From Larix kaempferi (taxonomy: Eukaryota > Streptophyta > Pinopsida > Pinales > Pinaceae), in assembly GCA_027924585.1 (NCBI GenBank), contig BSBM01001138.1, positions 13,139,001-13,203,000 on the forward strand: a stretch of DNA of 64,000 nucleotides. The letters are read 5' to 3'. The notes under the pieces are model-generated. The model was given only the letters and a program-made list of their open reading frames with translations. It had not been told where the DNA came from and ran no database searches. Each line of letters opens with the position of its first letter. The first letter of the stretch is position 1. A program made the translations under genes and the position numbers. This document shows, piece after piece, positions 46,039-56,500 of the stretch.

Positions 46039-49000
46039 ATGGCTCCAAATACTAAGCTTGAAGACAAGCTAGAAGGCATAGAGAATTTCCGAGCATGGAA
46101 ATACAGAATTGGTCTAATTCTTGAGGAGAATGATCTTGCTCATTATATCAAGGAGGAAGTTGCAGAACCAGAAGAAGATGAAGCCAAAGAGAAACACAGG
46201 AAGGATCTGATTAGGGCAAAGAGAATCATAGCTGATTCCATTAAAGACCACTTGATTCCCCAAGTGTCTTCCAAGAAGACTCCAAAGGAAATGTATGATG
46301 CCCTAGGAAGAATGTATGAAGGAAAGAACATCAATAGGAAGATGAATCTAAGGACTCAGTTGAAGAGCACCAAGATGAACAAAGGAGAATCCATTCAAGA
46401 CTACTTCTCAAGAGTCCATCAAATCAAAGAACAACTAGATGCCATTGGTGATACCCTTGATGAATATGAACTTGTGATGACAGCTCTAAATGGTCTCACT
46501 AGACCTTGGGAGTCATTCATTCAAACTATGTGTGCCAGAAAAGAAAGTATGAAGTTTGATGTAGTTTGGGAAGATTGTGTACAAGAGGAGGCTAGGGTTG
46601 CAAATAGAGAAGCCTTGCTCAAAGAAGATGACCAAGCCTTGGCCACTCATACCAAAAGAAGAAGGAGTCAATCCTACTTCAAGAAAGGTGGTCTCAAGGA
46701 GTCTCATCCTCCTCACAGATTTCACAAGAAAAGAGGATCTACTCAAAGAAGGGATTACTCTTCTTTCCAATGCTACTCTTGTCACAAATTAGGACACATT
46801 GCTAAAGATTGCCCTCTACAGAAGAAAAAGGGTAATCACTTCAAAAGACATCAAGCACATCTTGCAGAGGATGACAGTGAAGAAGAAGAAATAGAGGAAG
46901 AAAGGTCTCACAATAAAAGGCCTAGAGATGAAGGGGAAGAAGAAGAAAGGACCTTCTTCAAAAGGAGGTCAAGAAGAAACACAGAAGAAGATGCAGAAGA
47001 ATATGTTCTATTCTCCGCACTCTCTGGATCCATAACCCCTGGTGAAGGTACATGGCTTATTGACAGTGGTGCTTCAAAGCACATGACTGGACATAAGAGG
47101 ACCCTCTCAAATCTTGAAGAAAAGAATTCTCCCCAAAAGGTATCTCTAGGAGATGACTATCAATATCCCATTAAGGGAATTGGTGAAGCAAACTACAAAC
47201 TCGATTCTGGAACCCCCATGAAGATGAAGGAAGTTCTATATGTTCCAGGATTAAAGAAGAATTTGCTTTCAATCTCTGCTTTAGACAAGAAAGGCTATAG
47301 AGTTGCATTCATTGATGGACAAGTGTTAATGTGGTCCAAAGGCAAATCCATTAAGGATGCAATTGTTATTGGTGAAGAGGAAGGAGGTTTATATAAACTC
47401 AAGGGTCATCCAGAAGCTGCTCTTGTTCATGAAACCTCTAGCCCCAGTGAGCTATGGCATAGAAGACTAGCTCACATTAACTACAAAGCCTTACCTTATG
47501 TAAGCAAGGTGGTCATAGGACTACCAGATTTAAAGGTGGATCATAATGGCTCATGCAAAGGATGTAAGAAAGGCAAGAATGTCAAGAACCCATTTCCAAA
47601 GAGTGAAACAAAGACCAAAGGGATCTTGGAGTTAATACACTCAGATGTGTGTGGTCCAATGCCCACCACCTCTCTAAGTGGGTTTGAATACTATCTTTCT
47701 TTCATTGATGATCATTCAAGGAAAACTTGGATATACTTTCTAAAGGGTAAGAATGAAGTTTTTGGGAAGTTCAAAGAGTTCAAGGCTCTAATAGAAAATC
47801 TCTCAGAAAAGAAAATCAAGGTTCTCAGAACAGATAATGGTGGAGAGTATACTTCAAAAGAGTTTGAAGAATTCTGTAAGGAAGCTGGAATCAAAAGAGA
47901 ACTAACCACTCCCTACAATCCCCAACAAAATGGGGTTGCAGAAAGGAAAAATAGAACCATCATGGAAGCTGTGAAGACTATGATACATGACCAGGATCTT
48001 CCCATGTATCTGTGGGCTGAAGCAGCCAGAACAGCAGTATATGTTCAAAACAGATTATCTCATAGTGCTCTTGATTTCAAAACTCCAGAAGAAGTGTTTT
48101 CTGGAAAGAAGCCCGAAGTAAGCCATCTTAAAATATTTGGGTGTCCTGTGTACATCCACATTCCAAAGGAAAAGAGAACCAAGTTGGATCCTTCTGGTAA
48201 GAAAGGAATATTTGTTGGCTATTGTGAATCATCCAAAGCCTTCAGGATTTACATACCAGGTTTTCATCATATAGAAATAAGTAGAGATGTAACCTTCGAT
48301 GAGGAAGCAGCTCTTAAGAAATCTAGAAAATGTCAACTTGAAGAAGTTTATGAAGAAGATACATCTCCCAGAGTCTCAGATACTGTTCACATCCCTGAGG
48401 AGGACATAACAGAGGATCATGACATGCTGGAACCACAAGAACCCCCTGTTGCAGAATTATCTAGGAAAAGAAGACCAGCATGGGCTAGAGATATTATACA
48501 AGGAGCTGAAAGATATGGTGCTCCTGAAGGCTCCACTAGAGAAAGGAAGAAACCAAAGCTAGTGTCCAACTATATGGCCTTGATGTGTGATCTTGTGGAT
48601 CAACTACCTACTAGCTATGAAGAAGCAGCTCAAAAGAAAGAATGGGTAGAAGCAATGACTGAAGAATATCAGTCAATAATGAAAAATGATGTTTGGGATA
48701 TAGTCCCCAAACCAAGAGATAAAAGTGTGGTTTCTTCCAAATGGATTTTCAAAATAAAACATGCTGCAGATGGAAGCATTGAAAAATACAAGGCAAGGTT
48801 TGTAGCCAGAGGATTCTCTCAAAAGGAGGGAATTGACTATGAAGATACATTTGCACCTGTTGCTAGGTATACTTCGATTAGAACTATCATGGCACTTGCA
48901 TCTATGATGAAATGGAAATTGCATCAAATGGATGTTAAGACAGCCTTCCTGAATGGTGTAATTGAAGAAGAAGTATACATAGAACAACCTCAAGGTTTTG

Positions 49001-50148
49001 AGGTCAAAGACGGAAGGACCCATGTATGCAAACTGAAGAAGGCATTATATGGTTTGAAGCAAGCTCCCAGAGCTTGGTATGGAAGAATTGACAGCTTCTT
49101 ATTAAGCATGGGCTTTACCAAAAGTAAAGCTGACCCCAATCTCTATCTTAAGGTAATGAATGATGAACCTGTTATATTGCTATTATATGTAGATGATTTA
49201 TTTCTAACAGGAAATGAGAAACAAATCATTGAAAGCAAGAAGAAGCTTTCTTCAGAATTCGAAATGAAAGATCTCGGATTAATGCACTACTTCTTAGGCC
49301 TAGAAGTATGGCAAGAGCAAAAAGGGATATTTCTAAATCAAGGTAAGTATACTGTGGAGATCCTCAAAAGGTTTGATATGTTGGAGTGTAAAGCTATGGC
49401 CACTCCCATGGACTCCAACCTAAAACTACTAGCTAATGATTCATCAGAACTAGTGGACATAACCCTATATAGACAAATCATTGGATCTTTGATGTACTTG
49501 ACAAATACTAGGCCTGATATATGCTTTGCTGTAAATACCCTAAGTCAGTTTCAAGTAGAACCTAGAAAGGTTCACCTTATAGCTGCAAAGCATATCATGA
49601 GGTACCTAAAAGGTACAGTGGACTATGGTCTTTACTATCTTAGAGAAAATGAACTCAAGTTGCATGGTTTCTCAGATTCTGATTGGGCAGGTAGTGTCTC
49701 AGACAGAAAAAGTACTTCAGGTGGATGTTATGGTCTTGGATCTGCCATGATCTCCTGGTTCAGCAAGAAACAATCTAGTGTGGCCCTCAGTACCGCTGAA
49801 GCAGAATATATAGCTGCTTGCTCTGCCAGCTGTGAAGCGGTGTGGCTTCGGAAACTCTTATCTGGAATCTTTGACTTAGAGATGGATCCTACTGTGATTA
49901 TGTGTGATAATCAAAGCTGCATTAAGATGACTGAAAATCCTGTGTTCCATGATAAGTCAAAACACATTGAGATCCGTTACTTCTATATACGAGACATGGT
50001 GCAGAGAGGAGCCATCAAGCTCGAGTACATAAGCACTGAAGATCAGGTTGCCGATATCTTGACTAAACCTCTGTCTCGAGTAAAGTTTGAATACTTCCGA
50101 GACAAGCTTGGTTTAGTCCAGAAGGACCCTCCTCGAAAGGGGGAGTAG
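46039..50148 (+). CDS. C2 gag-pol polyprotein, intact
   Basis: One frame of 1369 residues supplies all functions for retrotransposition. Domain order is Copia-like: gag 1-230 (FRAWKYRIGLILEE); CCHC knuckle CYSCHKLGHIAKDC about 245-258; basic/acidic linker; protease DSGASKHMTG from 341; GAG-pre-integrase zinc region about 430-530; integrase catalytic D536, D599 and E635 (35 residues between the last two); RT with YVDD at 1050-1053; RNase H with D1215, E1256 and D1290, ending at ADILTKPL. The ATG at 46039 matches the start used by C1. No stop, frameshift or missing catalytic residue is seen. The last codons overlap a purine run (AAAGGGGGAG) like the true polypurine tract. Confidence 0.97.
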   Translation: MAPNTKLEDKLEGIENFRAWKYRIGLILEENDLAHYIKEEVAEPEEDEAKEKHRKDLIRAKRIIADSIKDHLIPQVSSKKTPKEMYDALGRMYEGKNINRKMNLRTQLKSTKMNKGESIQDYFSRVHQIKEQLDAIGDTLDEYELVMTALNGLTRPWESFIQTMCARKESMKFDVVWEDCVQEEARVANREALLKEDDQALATHTKRRRSQSYFKKGGLKESHPPHRFHKKRGSTQRRDYSSFQCYSCHKLGHIAKDCPLQKKKGNHFKRHQAHLAEDDSEEEEIEEERSHNKRPRDEGEEEERTFFKRRSRRNTEEDAEEYVLFSALSGSITPGEGTWLIDSGASKHMTGHKRTLSNLEEKNSPQKVSLGDDYQYPIKGIGEANYKLDSGTPMKMKEVLYVPGLKKNLLSISALDKKGYRVAFIDGQVLMWSKGKSIKDAIVIGEEEGGLYKLKGHPEAALVHETSSPSELWHRRLAHINYKALPYVSKVVIGLPDLKVDHNGSCKGCKKGKNVKNPFPKSETKTKGILELIHSDVCGPMPTTSLSGFEYYLSFIDDHSRKTWIYFLKGKNEVFGKFKEFKALIENLSEKKIKVLRTDNGGEYTSKEFEEFCKEAGIKRELTTPYNPQQNGVAERKNRTIMEAVKTMIHDQDLPMYLWAEAARTAVYVQNRLSHSALDFKTPEEVFSGKKPEVSHLKIFGCPVYIHIPKEKRTKLDPSGKKGIFVGYCESSKAFRIYIPGFHHIEISRDVTFDEEAALKKSRKCQLEEVYEEDTSPRVSDTVHIPEEDITEDHDMLEPQEPPVAELSRKRRPAWARDIIQGAERYGAPEGSTRERKKPKLVSNYMALMCDLVDQLPTSYEEAAQKKEWVEAMTEEYQSIMKNDVWDIVPKPRDKSVVSSKWIFKIKHAADGSIEKYKARFVARGFSQKEGIDYEDTFAPVARYTSIRTIMALASMMKWKLHQMDVKTAFLNGVIEEEVYIEQPQGFEVKDGRTHVCKLKKALYGLKQAPRAWYGRIDSFLLSMGFTKSKADPNLYLKVMNDEPVILLLYVDDLFLTGNEKQIIESKKKLSSEFEMKDLGLMHYFLGLEVWQEQKGIFLNQGKYTVEILKRFDMLECKAMATPMDSNLKLLANDSSELVDITLYRQIIGSLMYLTNTRPDICFAVNTLSQFQVEPRKVHLIAAKHIMRYLKGTVDYGLYYLRENELKLHGFSDSDWAGSVSDRKSTSGGCYGLGSAMISWFSKKQSSVALSTAEAEYIAACSASCEAVWLRKLLSGIFDLEMDPTVIMCDNQSCIKMTENPVFHDKSKHIEIRYFYIRDMVQRGAIKLEYISTEDQVADILTKPLSRVKFEYFRDKLGLVQKDPPRKGE

Positions 50149-50257
50149 CATAGTATTTCTGTCACTTATTTTTTTTTTTTTTGTTTTGTTAGCTACTTAC
50201 AATTATTTAGATTTAGAACTCTTACATATCGTTTATACATGATTTGATATGATGTAT

Positions 50258-50600
50258 TAGTGAGAATACATACATGTTTTGATGTACACATGTTTTGATG
50301 AGATGTGTACATGTTTTGATTAGTGATGTATACATGTTTTGATGTACACATGTTTTGATGTGATGTGTACATGTTTTGATTACTGATGTATACATGTTTT
50401 GATGTACACATGTTTTGATGTGATGTGTACATGTTTTGATTAGTGATGTATACATGTTTTGATGTACACATGTTTTGATGTGATGTGTACTGATGTATAC
50501 ATGTTTTGATGTACACATGTTTTGATGTGATTGTTGACGTATACATGTTTTGATGAACACATGTTTTGATGTGATGAATACATGTTTTGATGTGATATAT
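50258..50600. repeat. C2 array 1: 60 bp repeats
   Basis: Units of 60 bases made of TACATGTTTTGATGTACACA and related words. The three consecutive copies from 50281 to 50460 are almost identical, then the units shorten. The open minus frames (50193-50560) are by-products. Confidence 0.93.
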
Positions 50601-50622
50601 GATTGTACCTGTATGGATGAAG

Positions 50623-51055
50623 ATACAGTTGAGGGGATTGAATCATCCCTGGACTTTCAGTCCTAAAGAGAACCGTAGACGTAAGGTCTCCGAAAATGAA
50701 GTCCTTAGTGGACAGTTGAGGGGATTGAATCATCCCTGGACTTTCAGTCCTAAAGAGAACCGTAGACGTAAGGTCTCCGAAAATGAAGTCCTTAGTGGAC
50801 AGTTGAGGGGATTGAATCATCCCTGGACTTTCAGTCCTAAAGAGAACCGTAGACGTAAGGTCTCCGAGAATGAAGTCCTTAGTGGACAGTTGAGGGGATT
50901 GGATCATCCCTGGACTTTCAGTCCTAAAGAGAGCCGTAGACGAGAGGTCTCCGAGAATGAAGTCCTTGGTGGACTTGAGGGGATTGGATCATCCCTGGAC
51001 TCTCAGTCCTAAAGAGAGCCGTAGACGTGAGGTCTCCGAGAATAGGAGATAGGAC
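50623..51055. repeat. C2 array 2: 87 bp repeats
   Basis: Four units of 87 bases, then one of 84, starting GAGGGGATTG at 50631, 50718, 50805, 50892 and 50976. Each includes ATCATCCCTGGACTTTCAGT and CGTAGACGTAAGGTCTCCGA. Both strands are open because 87 is a multiple of 3. Confidence 0.93.
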
Positions 51056-51084
51056 TGCATCGTCCCTGGACCTTAGTTCAAAAT

Positions 51085-51560
51085 GTACGTGATGGGGATT
51101 GCATCATCCCGGAACTGATAGTTCAAAATGTACGTGATGGGGATTGCATCATCCCGGAACTGATAGTTCAAAATGTACGTGATGGGGATTGCATCATCCC
51201 GGAACTGATAGTTCAAAATGTACGTGATGGGGATTGCATCATCCCGGAACTGATAGTTCAAAATGTACGTGATGGGGATTGCATCATCCCGGAACTGGTA
51301 GTTCAAAATGTACGTGATGGGGATTGCATCATCCCGGAACTGATAGTTCAAAATGTACGTGATGGGGATTGCATCATCCCGGAACTGATAGTTCAAAATG
51401 TACGTGATGGGGATTGCATCATCCCGGAACTGATAGTTCAAAATGTACGTGATGGGGATTGCATCATCCCGGAACTGATAGTTCAAAATGTACGTGATGG
51501 GGATTGCATCATCCCGGAACTGATAGTTCAAAATGTACGTGAAGGGGATTGTATCATCCC
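51085..51560. repeat. C2 array 3: 45 bp repeats
   Basis: Ten near-identical 45-base units from 51091 (GATGGGGATTGCATCATCCC), plus a diverged eleventh at 51541. The core GGGGATTG.ATCATCCC is shared with array 2, so the arrays are related. Confidence 0.95.
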
Positions 51561-51611
51561 TGGACTTCGGTCCCTGAATTGATCCGTAGACGAATGGTCT
51601 CCGAGAAAGTA

Positions 51612-51940
51612 ATGGTATTAATGATGTGGTTACTTGTATCGGTAGGATACTTGTATTGATGATGTGGTTACTTGTATCAGTAGGATACTTGTATTGATGA
51701 TGTGGTTACTTGTATCAGTAGGATACTTGTATTGATGATGTGGCTACTTGTATCGGTAGAATACTTGTATTGATGATGTGGTTACTTGTATCAGTAGGAT
51801 ACTTGTATTGATGATGTGATTACTTGTATCGGTAAGATACTTGTATTGATGATATGGTTACTTGTATCGGTAGGATACTTGTATTGATGATGTGGTTATC
51901 TGTATCGGTGGGATACTCATATTGTTGTGTAGGATACTTG
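51612..51940. repeat. C2 array 4: about 38 bp repeats
   Basis: Seven to eight units of TGATGATGTGGTTACTTGTA followed by TCGGTAGGATACTTGTAT, with single-base variants. Confidence 0.92.
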
Positions 51941-51944
51941 TATG

Positions 51945-52350
51945 ATCGTATGATGACGATGCTACTGATCGTGTGATGACGATGCTGCTGATCGTGTGAT
52001 GACGATGCTGCTGATCGTGTGATGACGATGCTACTGATCATGTGATGACGATGCTGCTGATCGTGTGATGACGATGCTGCTGATCGTGTGATGACGATGC
52101 TGCTGATCGTGTGATGACGATGCTACTGATCATGTGATGACGATGCTGCTGATCGTGTGATGACGATGCTGCTGATCGTGTGATGACGATGCTGCTGATC
52201 GTGTGATGACGATGCTGCTGATCGTGTGATGACGATGCTGCTGATCGTGTGATGACGATGCTGCTGATCGTGTGATGACGATGCCGTTGATTGTGTGATG
52301 ATGAAACTGTTGATCGTATGACGACGATGCAGCTGATCATGTGAAGACGA
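51945..52350. repeat. C2 array 5: 23 bp repeats
   Basis: About sixteen to seventeen units of GATCGTGTGATGACGATGCT plus GCT. The units are most uniform in the middle and decay near 52280-52350. Confidence 0.94.
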
Positions 52351-52509
52351 TGCTAAAGATCGTGATGTTGATATTGATGTACCAGTAACTGGTTGAGTTA
52401 CTGATGAAGTCGAATTGAAGAAAGCTTCCGATGATTTATAGATGTATCATGTGTAGTGACTCCTTGCTCCTGCAGATGCTGTTATAATATCCTTCTCGTT
52501 AAGGGGGAG
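52351..52509 (+). promoter_or_regulatory. C2 3' untranslated end and polypurine tract
   Basis: Unique sequence ending GTTAAGGGGGAG directly before the 3' LTR. The purine run is the primer for plus-strand DNA synthesis. Confidence 0.85.
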
Positions 52510-52998
52510 TGTTAAATATTGTAACTTCAAAGAATATTATATTTGTACTTTATTATTCCGGAGATGTTTCATCCCTCCGAGGTAATCCTATTATGTATCC
52601 GGAGATGTTTATTCCTCCGAGTGTTAGTATTAACTAGGGTTATTAGACCCACCATGTGTGGGTCGGCCCTGTAGTTATATTTTAGGGGTTATTAGACTTC
52701 TCCAGGTGAGGTCGGCCCCAACAGGTCTTTTAGTCAGTTGAGAGTCAAGTATAAATAGATGAGGTGAACTCCTCATTAGATCATTCACTCACTTGTGAAA
52801 GGGTGCGCACTAGTTGAGGAGATCTGCTAAGGAGTCAAGAAGAGAAGGAGCACATCTTGTATTTTGGTTGATCATCTTATTGAGGAAAGCTTTACTGGGT
52901 TTTCTACCCCATGAGGGTTTCCCAGGATATATTGTGTGTTATCTTGTGATTGTGTTTCTATCAGAGATCTTGCTTGTCTATTTGGTTTAAATCTAACA
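52510..52998 (+). repeat. 3' LTR of C2
   Basis: 489 bases matching the 5' LTR except G to T near 52622 and C to T near 52975. Followed by the TTATT duplication. Confidence 0.95.
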
Positions 52999-53079
52999 TT
53001 ATTTATTTTAGCCTGTCCCATGCCTTTTATATAGAATAACATGCTTTTCATATATAATAACAAGCCTTCCAAAGTTACC

Positions 53080-53400
53080 AAGATCACAGTGGGTGTGAGG
53101 AGAAGGCATCCTCTGAGAATAGTTTTCATAGGGGGAATGGATTTGTGGGAAACCATCTGTCTGACAGGTTCTTAGAGAGGGGATGTGACAATGTGATTGC
53201 TATCGATAATTTCTTTACTGGTAGAAAGGAGAGCGTTATGCACCACTTCAAGAATCCTCGATTCGAGATCATCCGGCACTATGTTGTTGAGCCAATATTG
53301 TTGGAGGTTGATCAGATTTACCATCTGGCATGCCCTACATATCATGTTCATTACAATTACAATCATGTGAAGACAATTATATCCACACCTTGTAGGAAAG
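53080..53400 (+). pseudogene. UXS: UXS pseudogene, Rossmann-fold catalytic fragment
   Basis: The fragment begins [16 protein letters not shown], the entry to the NAD-binding Rossmann fold. A one-base deletion near 53130 shifts the frame inside the GGxGFVG dinucleotide loop. It continues [40 protein letters not shown] and [13 protein letters not shown], all landmarks of plant UDP-glucuronate decarboxylase. Similarity ends near HVKTI (53380). The Tyr-x3-Lys active site and C-terminal half are absent. Together with 44606-44782 it is one gene split by C2. Confidence 0.85.
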
Positions 53401-53519
53401 TTTTGGCTTCCTGCTTTGCATTTGAAGTTTTGCTTGATGTCCATTTTGTTTTTGGGAAGTTCTTTAATAAACAACGGACTTCCTTTGGCTTAGGTGCCAG
53501 GTCTGAGGGGTTGCTATTC

Positions 53520-56500
53520 TAACAAAATTGTTCATGAATTGACACAGATATCATGCCTTGAAACTCATTTTATATGAGCATACGACAACGAGAATGGATC
53601 CATTGTGGATGGATTAATAGTCCCTCGATCGCATCAATGAACCAATGCCCCGTTGGACTCTATTGTTGTTTTGGTTAGATTTAATTCTTACGTCTGTGCA
53701 TGACACCTCACTATGTTTCCTTATTTTGATATTAATTCTGATAGTTCATTTTACATCGATGTCATAAATTGCTTAGTCTTCTATATTACCATGTCCATGT
53801 AAATGGATCAACCTATGCATGATATATATTTGAATTGATATGGATTTGAGCTTAAAGTACGGGATGAGATTTTAGTTTAGAAGGTATGTTTGCAACAATT
53901 TCCCAACTGGTGGTCCTGAGATAAGTCTTATTGAATTTATCAGACACATTATTGATTATAGGCTCAAACCTTGAACATGCCTTTAATCATCTATTGCGCA
54001 CATAACATGTTCCATTGATATTGGCAGGATATGCTCAATATTTTTCCTTGATGATCTATGGTGACCAAATTACAATGATTCACATTAATGATGGGAGTTG
54101 TGTGACTATATATTATCGTTCTTACCTCTATATCTTAGACAAAAATGACCTAGTTTCTAGGCTATTAGTGTCTTTGGAGTTGAGTTATCACCTAGTTTTT
54201 TAGCTATTAGCTTTTTGGAGTCATGTTGGGCACTCTTCCATGATACTTTATAATGGGATCTTTTTGGCAGTCCTTTTTTCTACACTTTTGGTTATTTATG
54301 GACATTAATAATAATTAAACTCAATTGAATTCTTGGAAGTGAATCTGAGAATGACTTTGTTGTGGGAGGGTTCCTAAATTTGTTTTTCTCGTTCACTTTA
54401 TCTAGTTTTTGAATTTTTCCTTGATATCTTTTTGTACAAGACAAATGTGATGGGACATTGAACACGTTGGGTCTGGAAAAATGAATTGGAGTATTCTTCT
54501 TTCTTACCATCACAAGTGAGGTATATGGGGGTCCTCTTCAACATCCATAGACTAAGACATATTGGGGAAATGCCAACCCTATAGGTATGCATTGATTTAT
54601 GTGTATTTCCCTTTTTTCATACATGGAAATAAAATAAAATGTAATGGGTAATTGTTTCTTTGTACTTTCGTGTATTATGGGAGTATCTAGGACCACGATA
54701 TGTTGTTGTCAACTATGTTTGTGGGTTATTGATTATTTCAAGAATGCAAAACCTCATCTTTACTTCATTGATTCCCATAGTTTTGGTTCCTACAACAACT
54801 AAGATAAGATGTTAGTTGCTATAACAACAACTAACATAAGATGTTAGTTGTTGTAACAACAACTAAGATAAGATGTTAGTTTCTATAACAACAACTAACA
54901 TCTCAACTAAAGGCTCATCTCATCTTCATTTTTTGGAAAAGGATGTTACTCAAGAGGTCAAACTTGGAGGTTTAGAAGGTGAAGACATCATTGGAAAACA
55001 TGTAACACTTAACGATGATGAATATGGGTTGAAGATGAGTTATCTGCATTGTAATCTCTTTTATGTTTTCTCGGTGATATATTCTATCAAATGTTTTTAA
55101 TGAGAAAATTTACTAGTAAGAATAATTAAGAGCCACAATGTTCAGTTGCCAAAAGTTTGGGTGTTATTGGTGCAAGAAATTTTAAAATTTGTTTTTGGGA
55201 TTTCGGATTTGCAAAGTTTGGCATTTCAAAAACCTATACATATAAAACATAAAATTTTGAAATAAAATATACATTATAGTGAATCAATAGTCAATCTGTT
55301 TGTGGCCTTAGGTGTTAAATGGAACAAAGGAGGAGGGACCTCCATTTATTAATCATACAGAGAATTTCATTTTTTTTAAGAAAGATGACATGATCTACAA
55401 GTGTAAGGAAAAATGATTCATTTTCCAACTGACAATGCAGCTCACAAACCATGCCAACTTTATTTCAACTTCAGATTCAATAATTTGAGTTTTCAAATGA
55501 GTAATGAACCAACAAAAGTTCCATAGAATCAGATCACGAGAGTAGAGAAACTTTCAAAAAAACTTACATCAAGTATATCTTGTACTACAGAGAACATTCC
55601 ATGATATTATGCTCTCAATGAAAGATCGTGATAAAAATATAGTGAAGACATTGAAGCTTGTAATATCTCAAAAAAATGATCATAGTTTTCTATGTTCACA
55701 CTGCCAACTTGCACTAACTACAATGCTAACTTTGATGCCTTGCTAAATTTAGAAGGATTCCCAATGTGAGCTGTTATCTTTTGCACGACATCTGCAAATT
55801 GTTTTGTACTAGCATCAACTGTTGTCTTGAACCTCACATGTGTGGAAGTTGTCATTGATGCAATGTGAATGGCATAAAAAAGAACCATGTAACATCCCAT
55901 AATTTCGTAAAAATTTAATTTTTTTTTTATTAATGGAAATAATAGTTTAATTTATGATAATTTATAATTGCGGACAATATTAAATGTTGAATTGTAACAA
56001 TGTTAACTAAACCTCTGTTTGTACTAATCATAATTAAAATTATGTTACAACTAAAATGACAATGATGACTTAATTGCATTCATAACAACTATGATTATGA
56101 TAGTTAAATGCATGAATAAATCAGACTTTTGATGCGACACTTTCCAATATATTGATACGTAAGGTTGAAGTAATAAATGCAATGCCAGGTTAGAAATAAG
56201 ACATGATGCATTTTCTTTGAGACAATACTGACAGTTTGCTTCTTTGTTGTCCAAGGGAGTCCTATGAGGGACCCCGAAGCTTACTTAGCTGCCACGCTAA
56301 AGCATTAGACCTGTTCTATGTGCAGGCAACAGGTAAGGAGTTTCATGTTTGCAATAAATTCCAGTTCGTGTGAACGCAATTTTCGTCATTTTGAAATAAA
56401 ATAGAATAAAAAGAGACTATTGCAATTTAAAAAGCACACACGTACGATTCACATACTTGCACTTCTGCTTTCCAAAGTTTGTCTTGTATCTGAGTGATAA

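Larger units (their letters stand above)
45087..52998 (+). mobile_element. Young, apparently intact Ty1/Copia retrotransposon C2
   Basis: Complete structure: TTATT duplication, two 489 bp LTRs differing at two positions by hand comparison, initiator-Met primer site, one uninterrupted 1369-codon gag-pol frame with every catalytic residue, a 2.36 kb array of five tandem-repeat families, and the polypurine tract TTAAGGGGGAG. Near-identical LTRs mean recent insertion, since they are identical when a copy integrates. It is the same lineage as C1. It split the UXS pseudogene. Confidence 0.97.

Noticed and set aside
46143-49023. Minus-strand ORFs inside C2 gag-pol
   Set aside because: They are shadows opposite a complete coding frame with all catalytic motifs.
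50193-51012. Several ORFs on both strands after the C2 gag-pol
   Set aside because: They arise from 60 and 87 bp repeats whose length is a multiple of 3, so any stop-free unit gives a long frame.
51073-51531. 152-residue minus-strand ORF with a 15-residue repeat
   Set aside because: It is the 45 bp array of C2 read in frame. It lies antisense in an untranslated repeat region and has no start context.
51091-51540. CRISPR-like regular repeats
   Set aside because: The repeats are head to tail without unique spacers, and the locus is inside a plant retrotransposon.
52038-52340. Ser/His/Arg-rich minus ORF
   Set aside because: Reading of the 23 bp array. The same letters repeat in all frames.
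53860-53975. Possible later UXS exon (ISLIEFIRHIIDYRL)
   Set aside because: It does not match the expected C-terminal UXS segments, and its neighbours do not either.
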